A stretch of DNA of 64,000 nucleotides, from NCBI GenBank assembly GCA_963698265.1, contig CAVOQC010000004.1, positions 434,001-498,000 of the forward strand, in the 5' to 3' direction. Both the position numbers and the translations under genes were made by a program. The stretch is from FEB-7 sp963698265. GTDB taxonomy: Bacteria > Pseudomonadota > Gammaproteobacteria > Burkholderiales > Usitatibacteraceae. The notes beneath the pieces were generated by a model. The model had not been told where the DNA came from, did no database searches, and saw nothing but the letters and a program-made list of their open reading frames with translations. Shown here piece after piece: positions 42,726 through 51,210 of this stretch; the stretch's first letter is position 1, and each line of letters opens with the position of its first letter.

Positions 42726-43627
42726 GCGGTGAGGCGCGCGCGCACCTCGCGGATCGCGGCCGCGGCCTCTGCGCCCTGCACGCGCGCCACGTCGTCCTGG
42801 TACTTGAGGAGCACGCCGATCGTGTCGTCAACGGTTTCCGGATCCAGCGCCACCGCGTCGAGCGCGAGGAGGGCGCGCGTCCAGTCGATCGCCTCGGCCA
42901 CGCCGGGCGCCTTGAAGAGGTCCATGCCGCGCAGGCGCTGCACGAAGGCAACGACCTCCCGCGACAGGCGCTCGGACGCGCCCGGAGCCTTGCGCCGCAG
43001 GATCTCCAGCTCGCGCTCGGCGGCCGGATAGTCGATCCAGTGGTAGAGGCAGCGGCGCTTCACGGCGTCGTGGATCTCGCGCGTGCGGTTCGAGGTGATC
43101 ACCACGACGGGCGGCTGCCCGGCGCGGATGGTTCCCAGTTCGGGAATCGTCACCTGGAAGTCCGACAGCACCTCGAGCAGGTAGGCCTCGAAGGGCTCGT
43201 CGGCTCGGTCCAGCTCGTCGATGAGGAGCACGGGCGCCGGTGCGCCGGGCAGGCCCTCCAGTGCGCGCAGGATCGGGCGCTTGATGAGGTAGGCCGCGGA
43301 GAAGATGTCCTCGGCGATCCCTTCGCGGTCGGTGACGCCTGCCGCTTCGGCGAGGCGAATGGCCATCATCTGGCGCTGCACGTTCCACTCGTAGACCGCG
43401 CCCGCGGCGTCCAGGCCCTCGTAGCACTGCAGCCGGATCAGTTCGCACCCCAGCTGCGCGGCGAGCACGCGCGCGAGTTCCGTCTTGCCCACGCCTGCCT
43501 CGCCCTCGAGGAAGAGCGGCCGCCCGAGCTTCAGCGCGAGGAAGAGCGCCGTCGCGAGGCGCCGCTCGGCGACGTAGCCGCCTTCGGCGAGGAGGGCGGC
43601 GGTCTCGTCGATCGATCCAGGATGCAC
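42722..43627 (-). CDS. coxD: MoxR/CoxD-type AAA+ ATPase
   Basis: 301 aa from a GTG at 43627. Walker A LEGEAGVGKTELARVLA (about residue 41), Walker B PVLLIDELDRADEPFEAY, sensor VVITSNRTREIHDAVKRRC. MoxR-family ATPases pair with VWA proteins as chaperones; CoxD is needed to build the active site of CO dehydrogenase. Overlaps coxE by 4 nt and follows coxM after 31 nt. Confidence 0.92.
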   Translation of the reverse strand: MHPGSIDETAALLAEGGYVAERRLATALFLALKLGRPLFLEGEAGVGKTELARVLAAQLGCELIRLQCYEGLDAAGAVYEWNVQRQMMAIRLAEAAGVTDREGIAEDIFSAAYLIKRPILRALEGLPGAPAPVLLIDELDRADEPFEAYLLEVLSDFQVTIPELGTIRAGQPPVVVITSNRTREIHDAVKRRCLYHWIDYPAAERELEILRRKAPGASERLSREVVAFVQRLRGMDLFKAPGVAEAIDWTRALLALDAVALDPETVDDTIGVLLKYQDDVARVQGAEAAAAIREVRARLTA

Positions 43628-43658
43628 GGCGGCTTGCTCGCCCGGGACCCGCGCCCGC

Positions 43659-44450
43659 CTAGCCCGCGGCCGCCACGGCGCGCGCGGCGAGCACCGCCAC
43701 CAAATGCGCCCGGTATTCGGCGCTCGCGTGGATGTCGCCGTTCAGGTCGCTCGTGTCGACGGCGAGCGAACGCACGGAGTCCGGCGACCAGCGTTTCGCG
43801 AGTGCGGCTTCCATCTCGGCCACCCGGAAAACGCCCGCGCCGCCGGCACCGGTGACCGCAACCCGCGGGCCCGAGGCCGTCTGCGCCACGAACACGCCCA
43901 CGAGGGCGAAGCGCGACGCGGGGTTTCTGAACTTCTCGTAGGCCGCCTTTTTCGGAACCGGGAAGCTCACCGCGGTGATGATCTCGCGCGGCTCGAGGAC
44001 CGTCTCGTAGAGCCCGGTGAAGTACTCGTCGGCCACGATCTTGCGCTTGGACGTGATCACCGTCGCGCCGAGCCCGAGGACGGCGGCCGGGTAGTCTGCC
44101 GCGGGGTCGTTATTGGCCAGCGACCCGCCCAGCGTGCCGCGGTTTCGCACCTGGCGGTCGCCGATGCCGCCGGCGAGGGCGGCGAGCGCGTGGATCTTCG
44201 CGGCGACCTCGGGCGAGGCGGCGACTTCCGCGTGGGTGACCATGGCGCCGATGGTGAGCGTTGCCGCGTCGGCCCGGATGCCGCACAGCTCCGCGATGCC
44301 CGCGAGGCTCACGAGGTCCGAGGGCGAAGCGAGCCTGAGCTTCATGGTCGCGAGGAGCGACTGCCCGCCCGCGAGGTACTTCACGTCGCCCCCCTTGGCA
44401 GACTGCGCGTCCTTGAGGGAGGAAGGTGCGTGGTAGTTGAACGGGTGCAT
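43659..44450 (-). CDS. coxM: Molybdenum hydroxylase FAD subunit (CoxM-like)
   Basis: 263 aa. FAD-binding motifs LAGGQSLLATMKLRLA (about residue 27) and GDRQVRNRGTLGGSLANNDP (about 98), typical of the medium subunit that passes electrons from the Fe-S subunit to an acceptor. ATG 44450 has GGAGA upstream and lies 15 nt after the coxL stop. Confidence 0.93.
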   Translation of the reverse strand: MHPFNYHAPSSLKDAQSAKGGDVKYLAGGQSLLATMKLRLASPSDLVSLAGIAELCGIRADAATLTIGAMVTHAEVAASPEVAAKIHALAALAGGIGDRQVRNRGTLGGSLANNDPAADYPAAVLGLGATVITSKRKIVADEYFTGLYETVLEPREIITAVSFPVPKKAAYEKFRNPASRFALVGVFVAQTASGPRVAVTGAGGAGVFRVAEMEAALAKRWSPDSVRSLAVDTSDLNGDIHASAEYRAHLVAVLAARAVAAAG

Positions 44451-44465
44451 GGTCTCGTCTCCTCC

Positions 44466-46817
44466 TCAGGCCTTCGCCGACCGCGCGAGCCGCCAGACGC
44501 GCTCCGACGTGGCGGGCATCGCGATGTCCTTCACGCCCAGCGCATCGCACAGGGCATTGATCACGGCCGCGGGAGCGCCGATGGCGCCGGCCTCGCCGCA
44601 GCCCTTCACGCCGAGCGGATTGTGGGTGCACGGTGTGACGCGCGTGTCGACCTTGAAGTCCGGCAAGTCGTCGGCTCGCGGCATCGCGTAGTCCTGGTAG
44701 CTGCCGGTGACCAACTGGCCGCTCTCGCGGTCGTAGACGCAGCCCTCGAGGAGCGCCTGGCCGATGCCCTGGGCGAGTCCGCCGTGCACCTGGCCCTCGA
44801 CGATCATGGGGTTCACGATGTTGCCGAAGTCGTCGCAGGCGCTGAAGTGCACGATCCGCGTCGCACCCGTCTCGGGGTCGACTTCCACCTCGCAGATGTG
44901 GGTGCCTGCGGGATAGGTGAAATTCGTGGGGTCGTAGAACGCGGTCTCGTCCAGGCCCGGCTCGAGCTTGTCGAGCGGGTAGTTGTGCGGGACGTAGGCG
45001 GTGAGCGAGACCTGCGCGAAGGGCACGCTCTTGTCCGTGCCCTTGACGGTGAACTTGCCGTCGGCGAACTCCACGTCGGCGTCGCTCACCTCCATCAGGT
45101 GCGCGGCGATCTTCCTGCCCTTGGCGACGATCTTGTCCAGCGCCTTCACGATCGCCGTGCCGCCGACGGCGAGGGAGCGCGAGCCATAGGTGCCCATGCC
45201 GAAGGGCACCCGGCCCGTGTCGCCGTGCACCACGTCCACGTCGTCCACGCCGATCCCCAGGCGCGCGGCCACCACCTGGGCGAAGGTCGTCTCGTGGCCC
45301 TGGCCGTGGCTGTGGGAGCCGGTGAACACGGTCACCTTGCCCGTGGGGTGCACGCGGACCTCGCCGGCCTCGAAGAGCCCGGCGCGCGCGCCGAGTGCGC
45401 CGGCGATGTTGGAAGGCGCGAGCCCGCAGGCCTCGATGTACGAGGAGTAGCCCAGGCCGCGCAGCTTCCCGCGCTTCGCGGCCTCCTCGCGGCGCTTCGG
45501 GAAGCCGGCGACTTCGGCGAGCTGCATCGCGCCTTCCAGGCACGCGTCGTAGTCGCCGATGTCGTAGGTGAGGGCCACGGGTGTTGCGTAGGGAAAGCTG
45601 CGGATGAAGTTGCGGCGGCGGATCTCGTCCTGCGCAATGCCGAGTTCCTGCGCCGCCGTGGCCACCAGGCGCTCGACCACGTAGGTCGCCTCGGGGCGGC
45701 CCGCACCCCGGTAGGCGTCCACCGGCGCGGTGTTGGTGAATACCGCCGTCACCTCGCAGTGGATGGCGGGCGTCGTGTACTGACCCGCGAGGAGCGTCGC
45801 GTAGAGGATCGTCGGGATGCACGAGGCGAAGGTCGAGAGGTAGGCACCCATGGCCGCCTTCGTCGTCACGCGCATCGCGAGGAACTTCCCGTCCTTGTCC
45901 AGGGCGAGTTCGGCCTTCGTGAAGTGGTCGCGCCCGTGGGCGTCGGAGACGAAGCTCTCGGATCTCTCGGCCGTCCACTTGATGGGCCGGCCCACGAGCT
46001 TCGAGGCCCAGACGCACATCGTCTCCTCGGCGTAGAGGTAGATCTTCGAGCCGAAGCCGCCGCCCACGTCCGGGGCGATCACGCGCACCTTGTGCTCCGG
46101 AAGCCCCAGCACGAAGGCGGTCATGAGCAGGCGCTCGACGTGCGGGTTCTGGCTCGTCACGTAGAGCGTGTAGGAATCGTCGGACTTCGCGTGGACCGCG
46201 TTGCAGGCACGCGGCTCGATCGCGTTGGGGATGAGGCGGTTGTTCACGAATTCCAGGGTGGTCACGTGCGCGGCCTTCGCGAAGCCCGCGTCGACCGCGG
46301 CCTTGTCGCCCAGCGCCCAGACGTAGCAGACGTTGCCCGGCGCGTCGTCGTGGACCGCCGGCGCTCCCTTGGCGAGCGCGTCGCGCACGTCGGCCACGGC
46401 CGGGAGGGGCTCGTAGTCCACCTCGATCCGCTCGGCCGCGTCCTTCGCCTGCATCGCGGTCTCCGCGACCACGAGCGCCACGGGATCGCCCACGTGGCGC
46501 ACCTTTCCCTGTGCGAGGAGCGGGTGCTTCGGCTCCTTCATGGGCTGGCCGTCGGTGCCGGTGATGAGCCAGCCGCAGGGCAGGCCGCCCACGGAGTCGG
46601 GGAGGTCCGCGCCCGTGTAGACCGCAAGCACGCCGGGGGACTTGCGCGCGGCGTCGAGCGAGATCGCCTTGATGCGCGCGTGCGCGTAGGGCGAGCGCAG
46701 GAAGTGCCCCCAGGACTGGCGCGGCAGCACGATGTCGTCGGTGTACTGGCCTGCGCCGGTGAGGAAGCGCACGTCCTCCTTGCGCTCGACGCGGGTGCCG
46801 AGTGTGGATGCGTTCAT
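44466..46817 (-). CDS. coxL: Molybdenum hydroxylase large subunit, form II CoxL type
   Basis: 783 aa; binds molybdopterin cytosine dinucleotide. Conserved VGGGFGSKIYLYAEE, GSHSHGQGHETTFAQV and GCGEAGAIGAPAA with the catalytic Glu. The diagnostic active-site loop reads VDAYRGAGRPEATY: AYRGAGR marks form II proteins, whereas proven aerobic CO oxidisers (form I) carry AYxCSFR. So the true substrate is uncertain (CO poorly, or another carbonyl/heterocycle). Overlaps coxS by 4 nt. The window's mog supplies a cofactor step. Confidence 0.93.
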   Translation of the reverse strand: MNASTLGTRVERKEDVRFLTGAGQYTDDIVLPRQSWGHFLRSPYAHARIKAISLDAARKSPGVLAVYTGADLPDSVGGLPCGWLITGTDGQPMKEPKHPLLAQGKVRHVGDPVALVVAETAMQAKDAAERIEVDYEPLPAVADVRDALAKGAPAVHDDAPGNVCYVWALGDKAAVDAGFAKAAHVTTLEFVNNRLIPNAIEPRACNAVHAKSDDSYTLYVTSQNPHVERLLMTAFVLGLPEHKVRVIAPDVGGGFGSKIYLYAEETMCVWASKLVGRPIKWTAERSESFVSDAHGRDHFTKAELALDKDGKFLAMRVTTKAAMGAYLSTFASCIPTILYATLLAGQYTTPAIHCEVTAVFTNTAPVDAYRGAGRPEATYVVERLVATAAQELGIAQDEIRRRNFIRSFPYATPVALTYDIGDYDACLEGAMQLAEVAGFPKRREEAAKRGKLRGLGYSSYIEACGLAPSNIAGALGARAGLFEAGEVRVHPTGKVTVFTGSHSHGQGHETTFAQVVAARLGIGVDDVDVVHGDTGRVPFGMGTYGSRSLAVGGTAIVKALDKIVAKGRKIAAHLMEVSDADVEFADGKFTVKGTDKSVPFAQVSLTAYVPHNYPLDKLEPGLDETAFYDPTNFTYPAGTHICEVEVDPETGATRIVHFSACDDFGNIVNPMIVEGQVHGGLAQGIGQALLEGCVYDRESGQLVTGSYQDYAMPRADDLPDFKVDTRVTPCTHNPLGVKGCGEAGAIGAPAAVINALCDALGVKDIAMPATSERVWRLARSAKA

Positions 46818-47290
46818 TTGGCGCCTCCCATGTCCGCGAGGCCCGCCTTCACGGCGCGCACGATGTTCTGGTATCCCGTGCAGCGGCAGAAATTCCCGTC
46901 GAGGGCTTCGCGGATCTCGCCATCGGTGGGCGGCTTCGGGCGTGCGGCGAGTTCCACGGCGGAGAGCACCATGCCCGGCGTGCAGAAGCCGCACTGCAGG
47001 CCGTGGTGGCGCTTGAACGCAGCCTGCATCGGGTGCAGTCCCTCGGCGGGGGCGAGGCCCTCGATCGTGGTCACCGCGGCGCCCTCGACCTGCACGGCGA
47101 GCACGTTGCAGGATTTCACGCTTCGCCCGTCCACGAGCACGGTGCAGGCCCCGCACTGCGCGGTGTCGCAGCCGATATGCGTGCCGGTGAGCGAGAGCGT
47201 CTCGCGCAGGAACGCCGCGAGAAGGGTCCTCGACTCGACTTCGGCGGTGACCGCCTTGCCGTTCACCTTCATCGAAACGGAAATACCCAT
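46814..47290 (-). CDS. coxS: Molybdenum hydroxylase Fe-S subunit (CoxS-like)
   Basis: 158 aa from ATG 47290 with GGAGGAGG 6 nt upstream. Two [2Fe-2S] sites: plant-ferredoxin type HIGCDTAQCGACTVL (about 40) and the C-terminal pair CGFCTPGMVLSAVE and NFCRCTGYQNIVRA. First gene of the minus-strand operon coxS-L-M-D-E plus an exported protein. Confidence 0.95.
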   Translation of the reverse strand: MGISVSMKVNGKAVTAEVESRTLLAAFLRETLSLTGTHIGCDTAQCGACTVLVDGRSVKSCNVLAVQVEGAAVTTIEGLAPAEGLHPMQAAFKRHHGLQCGFCTPGMVLSAVELAARPKPPTDGEIREALDGNFCRCTGYQNIVRAVKAGLADMGGAK

Positions 47291-47416
47291 CGACGCCTCC
47301 TCCAGAAGGTAGTGCCGCATGCCGGGATAGGGGTGCTTCGCGAACGACGGGCCATTCTAGACCGTTCGGTCGCGCAGGCCACCGTGCGGTGCAGCATCGC
47401 GCGCGCGCCGGTGCCG

Positions 47417-47430
47417 TTGATCTATCTCAA
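47417..47430. promoter_or_regulatory. FNR-type box upstream of the 188-aa protein gene
   Basis: TTGAT-CTAT-CTCAA, one mismatch from TTGAT-N4-ATCAA. Its centre is about 41 bp upstream of a plausible start for a TAGTCT -10 at 47452, the spacing of FNR-activated class II promoters. It lies in the 217-bp gap between divergent coxS and the gene at 47508. Confidence 0.5.
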
Positions 47431-47507
47431 CGCCGCGCCACGGCTTTCCACTAGTCTCATCGCGAAAGGCGACGACTCGAGAAGCGCCTGAAACGCCAGG
47501 GAGTCCC

Positions 47508-48074
47508 ATGGTCCGATCCGCTACGTCCGACGAATTGCTGCAGCGCGCGCGCGAAGCCGCGGGCATGCGCAACGTACGCGAGGCGATCCGCGACATCACG
47601 CTGCATGCGCTCTGCAGCCGCTCGCTCACCGCGGGCCACGTGGCGGTGGTCGCGCGCACCGTGGGCGAGGGAATCCGCAGCTGCGAGGTGGCGCCCACCG
47701 CGCCGGTGCGCGAGACGCGCCGCGGAGCCTGGGCGGGGCTGGAAGAGGCCGTCGGCCAGGCGCTGCAGGCGATCGAGTCGGCGGCCAGGCCGTTCGCCGA
47801 GGGGCGCGGCAGCCTTTCGTCCGCCGAGCGCGAAGAGGCGCTCGCCGAGTTCGCCGACCTGGAGCGCTCCCTGGGAGAAGGGTGGGATCCTGCGCAGGCC
47901 ATGCCGGCGTCGCTTCGCGGGCGGATCGCGACCGTATCGGCGCTCCTGGAGCGGACTGCAACCGGGGAGCCCGGATCCCCGTGCGAGCGGGAAAACCGCG
48001 CCACGGGCGATTCGCTTTCCCGTGCGGCGAGCGGGGCACTGCGCGAACTGTCCGGGACGCACGGCGACCACTGA
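47508..48074 (+). CDS. Uncharacterised Ala/Arg/Glu-rich helical protein
   Basis: 188 aa, ATG 47508 with AGGGAG upstream. No signal peptide, no membrane span. Predicted almost entirely helical, with LQRAREAAGMRNVREAIRDI at the start and LAEFADLERSLGEG in the second half; it resembles a poorly described betaproteobacterial family (possibly DUF6781), a comparison I cannot verify. An FNR-type box upstream suggests control by oxygen or redox state. Convergent with the alcohol dehydrogenase gene. Confidence 0.65.
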   Translation: MVRSATSDELLQRAREAAGMRNVREAIRDITLHALCSRSLTAGHVAVVARTVGEGIRSCEVAPTAPVRETRRGAWAGLEEAVGQALQAIESAARPFAEGRGSLSSAEREEALAEFADLERSLGEGWDPAQAMPASLRGRIATVSALLERTATGEPGSPCERENRATGDSLSRAASGALRELSGTHGDH

Positions 48075-48111
48075 GGGTGCTCGACCCGTTGACGCACGCA
48101 GGCGCGCGGCG

Positions 48112-49089
48112 TCAGCGCATCGTGAGCACGGCCGCGCCGTCGAAGGCCCCGCGGCGCAGATCCTCGAGTGCCTCGTTGGCCCTCTCCAGGCGATAGGGCA
48201 CCGGACGCGCATCGAGCTTCATTCGGGCGGCCAGGGCGAGGAACGCCTCCCCGTCGCCGCGCGTGAGATTCGCGACCGAGCGCAGGACCCGCTCTCCCCA
48301 CAGCAGCCGGTACGGGAACGACGGTACGTCGCTCATGTGGATGCCCGCGCAGACGACGGTGGCGCCCTTGCGGGACGCGGCGAGCGCGGCCGGCACGAGG
48401 GAGCCCACGGGTGCGAAGATGAGCGCGCCGTCCAGGGGCGCCGGCGGGGACTCGTCCGAACCTCCCGCCCACGCGCACCCGAGCGCACGGGCGAAGGCCT
48501 GGGATCGTTCGTCGCCGGGGCGGGTGAAGGCGAATACCTCCCGGCCCTCGGCGAGCGCGACCTGGGCGACGAGGTGCGCCGCGGCGCCGAACCCGTAGAG
48601 CCCGAGGCGCTCCGCGCCGGGCGCCATCGCGTAGGCGCGGTAGCCGATCAACCCCGCGCACAGCAGCGGCGCGGCGTGCAGGTCGTCGTAGGCGTCCGGA
48701 AGCGCGAGGCAGTAGCGCTCGTCCGCCGTCGCGAACCGGGCGTAGCCGCCGTCCCGGTGGCAGCCGGTGAAGACGGCCTCGTCGCACAGGTTCTCGTGGC
48801 CCGTGGCGCACTGCAGGCAATGTCCGCAGGTGCCTCCCAGCCATGGCACGCCGACGCGCTCTCCCTGCCGGAACCGCGTGGCGCCGGCGCCACGCGCGGC
48901 GACGCGACCGACGATCTCGTGCCCCGGAACGACCGGCATGCGCGCCTGGGGCAGCTCGCCGTCCAGCAGGTGCAGGTCGGTGCGGCACACGCCGCAGGCG
49001 GCTACCTCGAGGAGCACCTCGCCGGGTCCGGGAGAGGGCACCGCGCGCGGCACCGGGACCAGCGCCGTTCGCGGCGCGCGAAGCGTCAT
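48112..49089 (-). CDS. Zinc-dependent alcohol dehydrogenase (MDR family)
   Basis: 325 aa from ATG 49089, or 330 from a GTG at 49104. Catalytic zinc Cys in CGVCRTDLHLLDGE and GHEIVGRV, structural-zinc cysteines in GGTCGHCLQCATGHENLC, and a nucleotide-binding LYGFGAAAHLVAQVAL (GxGxxA variant). NAD(P)-dependent alcohol or aldehyde oxidoreductase; substrate unknown. Downstream of the Crp/Fnr gene, from which a terminator separates it. Confidence 0.92.
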   Translation of the reverse strand: MTLRAPRTALVPVPRAVPSPGPGEVLLEVAACGVCRTDLHLLDGELPQARMPVVPGHEIVGRVAARGAGATRFRQGERVGVPWLGGTCGHCLQCATGHENLCDEAVFTGCHRDGGYARFATADERYCLALPDAYDDLHAAPLLCAGLIGYRAYAMAPGAERLGLYGFGAAAHLVAQVALAEGREVFAFTRPGDERSQAFARALGCAWAGGSDESPPAPLDGALIFAPVGSLVPAALAASRKGATVVCAGIHMSDVPSFPYRLLWGERVLRSVANLTRGDGEAFLALAARMKLDARPVPYRLERANEALEDLRRGAFDGAAVLTMR

Positions 49090-49130
49090 CGCAAGGTCTT
49101 CCACGTTGCGACGGTACGCTTCCGGCGCCG

Positions 49131-49160
49131 GAAAAAGAAGCGGGCGGCATGGGCCGCCCG
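49131..49160 (-). terminator. Rho-independent terminator after the Crp/Fnr gene
   Basis: Perfect 8-bp stem CGGGCGGC / GCCGCCCG (49141-49160, 4-nt loop) followed on the minus strand by CTTCTTTTTCC. A second hairpin GCCGTGC-TCGC-GCACGGC lies just upstream at 49169-49186. Confidence 0.75.
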
Positions 49161-49199
49161 TGTCGAAGGCCGTGCTCGCGCACGGCGGGAGGAGTTCCG

Positions 49200-50006
49200 T
49201 CAGGCGTTCGCGCCCAGCATGTCCACCCAGGTCACGTTGCCGCGCTTGGGGCGGTCGCCGCGACGCGACGCGCCTCGTGCCGCGGCGGAGGCGTGGAGCT
49301 TCTGCAGCACACGCAGCTGGTCCACGTCGTGCAGTTCCAGCTCGCGCTGGGCGACCTGCATGAGCCCGGCCTCGGCGAGCGCGGAGAAGGCCCGGCTCAC
49401 TGTCTCGAGCGTGAGGCCCAGGTAGCTGCCGATCTCCTGGCGCGTCATCGGAAGCGTGAAGCGCGTGGCGGGGAGCCCCGGGCGGCCGCAGCGGTCCGCG
49501 AAGTTCGCGAGAAAGCGGGCGACGCGGGCTTCCGCGCCGAGGGTGCCCACCAGGGAGCGCAGCGCGTGGTCCGTCACCAGCTCGCGGCTGATGGCGCGGT
49601 AGATGATCTGCTCGAAGTCGTCCAGGGAGCGTCCCAGGTGAGCGATGCAGCGGAAGGGCACGACGACCACGTCGGCATCGGTGAGAGCCACGGCGTAGGA
49701 GGCGTGGCGGTGGTTGCAGAGCCCGTCGGCGCCGACGAGGTCGCCGCGCAGCGGAAAGCCGAGCACCAGCTGGTTGCCCGTCTCGTCGGCCACGAAGGTC
49801 TTGAAGTACCCGCCGGCCACGATGTAGAGGGCCTCGAAGGGCTCGCCCTGGGACGTGAGGCGCTGGCCCGCCTTGAGGTGCCGGTGCAGGAACGTGGTGT
49901 CCACGTGGCGCGCGCCGGCGACCTCGGGCAGGCCGAGCAGGCGGCAGACGTCGCTGAGTGTCGAGCGATGGGCATCGACGTGGCTCTTGGCTTTGGCGGT
50001 GCTCAT
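49200..50006 (-). CDS. Crp/Fnr-family transcription regulator
   Basis: 268 aa from ATG 50006 (AAAGGA upstream); an in-frame ATG at 50039 is possible. Cyclic-nucleotide-binding fold (about 40-150; GEPFEALYIVAGGYFKTFV) and a C-terminal winged helix with MTRQEIGSYLGLTLETVSRAF. The E--SR reading head matches FNR-type recognition of TTGAT-N4-ATCAA. The N-terminal four-Cys cluster of oxygen-sensing FNR is missing, so the signal is something else (nitric oxide, redox or a partner). A 40-residue Arg/Lys-rich C-terminal tail is unusual. Confidence 0.9.
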   Translation of the reverse strand: MSTAKAKSHVDAHRSTLSDVCRLLGLPEVAGARHVDTTFLHRHLKAGQRLTSQGEPFEALYIVAGGYFKTFVADETGNQLVLGFPLRGDLVGADGLCNHRHASYAVALTDADVVVVPFRCIAHLGRSLDDFEQIIYRAISRELVTDHALRSLVGTLGAEARVARFLANFADRCGRPGLPATRFTLPMTRQEIGSYLGLTLETVSRAFSALAEAGLMQVAQRELELHDVDQLRVLQKLHASAAARGASRRGDRPKRGNVTWVDMLGANA

Positions 50007-50039
50007 GGAGGGGTCCTTTCGGTTTGGCATCGGGTGCAT

Positions 50040-50423
50040 TCAGTGCAGGGCGGGCGCGTTCGCCTCGTCGCGCCATCCGCTCAGGATGTCGCGCACGCGG
50101 CCGAACTCCGCAGACTTGTCCAGGAATACCTCGGCGCCCGCGGCCAGCGCGGCCTTGCGATAGGGTTCGGCGGCGAAGTTGGTCATGACGATCACGCGCA
50201 TGCGGGGCAGCCGCTCGCGCACGGCGCGCAGGACCTGCAGGCCGCTGCCGCTGGGAAGCTGGAGGTCGAGGATCAGCGCATCCGGGGGGCTGCTGGTCAG
50301 GCCGTCGATCGCGGCGGGCACGTCCTCGGCGGTGCCCACGATGTCGAGCCCGGGAAGGTCCTCGAGGGTGCGCATCAGGCGTTCGCGGATGAGCGGGGAA
50401 TCCTCAACGATGTAGAGATTCAT
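50040..50423 (-). CDS. Single-domain response regulator
   Basis: 127 aa from ATG 50423 (MNLYIVEDSPLIRERL); an ATG at 50456 is in frame. Receiver domain only: acidic pair ED, phosphoacceptor in DALILDLQLPSGSG, Thr in VIVMTNFA and Lys in VFLDKSAEF. No output domain. Probably acts by protein contact, perhaps with the neighbouring kinase or the Crp/Fnr regulator 33 nt downstream. Confidence 0.85.
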   Translation of the reverse strand: MNLYIVEDSPLIRERLMRTLEDLPGLDIVGTAEDVPAAIDGLTSSPPDALILDLQLPSGSGLQVLRAVRERLPRMRVIVMTNFAAEPYRKAALAAGAEVFLDKSAEFGRVRDILSGWRDEANAPALH

Positions 50424-50559
50424 CTGGGGAAGCCTTGCGCTTGGGTTCGTATCCATGAACCCATTCTGCGCGGCCGCTCCCCGGCGCACCATCGGCGCGG
50501 GCTGATTCGGGGGGTAGGAAAGCGCCCCGGACGGGGGTAGGAATCGTCCTACGCGCGAC

Positions 50560-51210
50560 TCAGCCTGCCGCGGGAGGCTCCGTGACGAGCCGGTGGCGGA
50601 TCGCGTAGCGGACGAGGTCGGCGACGGAGGCCGCGCTCATCTTCTGCAGGATGCGCGTCTTGTGCGTGCTGACCGTCTTCACGCTCAGGTGCAGCTGGAC
50701 GGCGATCTCGGAGATGCTGCGCCCGCCCACCAGGAGCTGGAACACCTCGAACTCGCGGTCGGAGAGGTGCCGGTGGGGCGCCTCGTCGTCGCGCGGCTGC
50801 ACGTTGAGGGCGAGCTGCTCGGCCACGTTCGTGCTGATGTAGAGCCGCCCTTCGGCCAGGCGCCGCAGCGCGGACACGAGTTGGCCCGGCGCGCTCTCCT
50901 TGGTGAGGTAGCCCGAGGCCCCGGCGCGGATGGCGCGGACCGCGTACTGGTCCTCCTCGTGCATGGTCAGGACGAGCACGGGCAGCTTCGGGCTCGCTTC
51001 CTTCACCTGCTTGATCAGCTCGATGCCGCTCTTGCCCGGCATCGAGAGGTCGAGCATGAGGATGTCGAATCCGCCCTCGCGCACGCGCTCGAGCACCTCG
51101 TGCCCGTTGGTCGCTTCGCCGGCGACCTCGATGCCTTCCTGGCCCTCGAGGATGCGCTTGAGCCCCTCGCGGACGATGGCATGGTCGTCGGCGACGAGCA
51201 CCCGGGTCAT
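50560..51210 (-). CDS. NarL/FixJ-type response regulator
   Basis: 216 aa. Receiver (VADDHAIVREGLKRIL; phosphoacceptor Asp in ILMLDLSMPGKSG; LTMHEED) and LuxR-type helix-turn-helix (LSDREFEVFQLLVGGRSISEIAVQLHLSVKTVSTHKTRIL, cited as its first and last motifs only in essence: LSDREFEVFQLL and LSVKTVSTHKTRI). ATGA overlap with the kinase gene marks them as a two-component pair. Confidence 0.92.
   Translation of the reverse strand: MTRVLVADDHAIVREGLKRILEGQEGIEVAGEATNGHEVLERVREGGFDILMLDLSMPGKSGIELIKQVKEASPKLPVLVLTMHEEDQYAVRAIRAGASGYLTKESAPGQLVSALRRLAEGRLYISTNVAEQLALNVQPRDDEAPHRHLSDREFEVFQLLVGGRSISEIAVQLHLSVKTVSTHKTRILQKMSAASVADLVRYAIRHRLVTEPPAAG

Noticed and set aside
43704..47312. A 1202-codon open frame on the plus strand
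   Set aside because: It lies wholly antisense to the coxL/coxM/coxS genes, which have clear families; high GC content removes stop codons from shadow frames.
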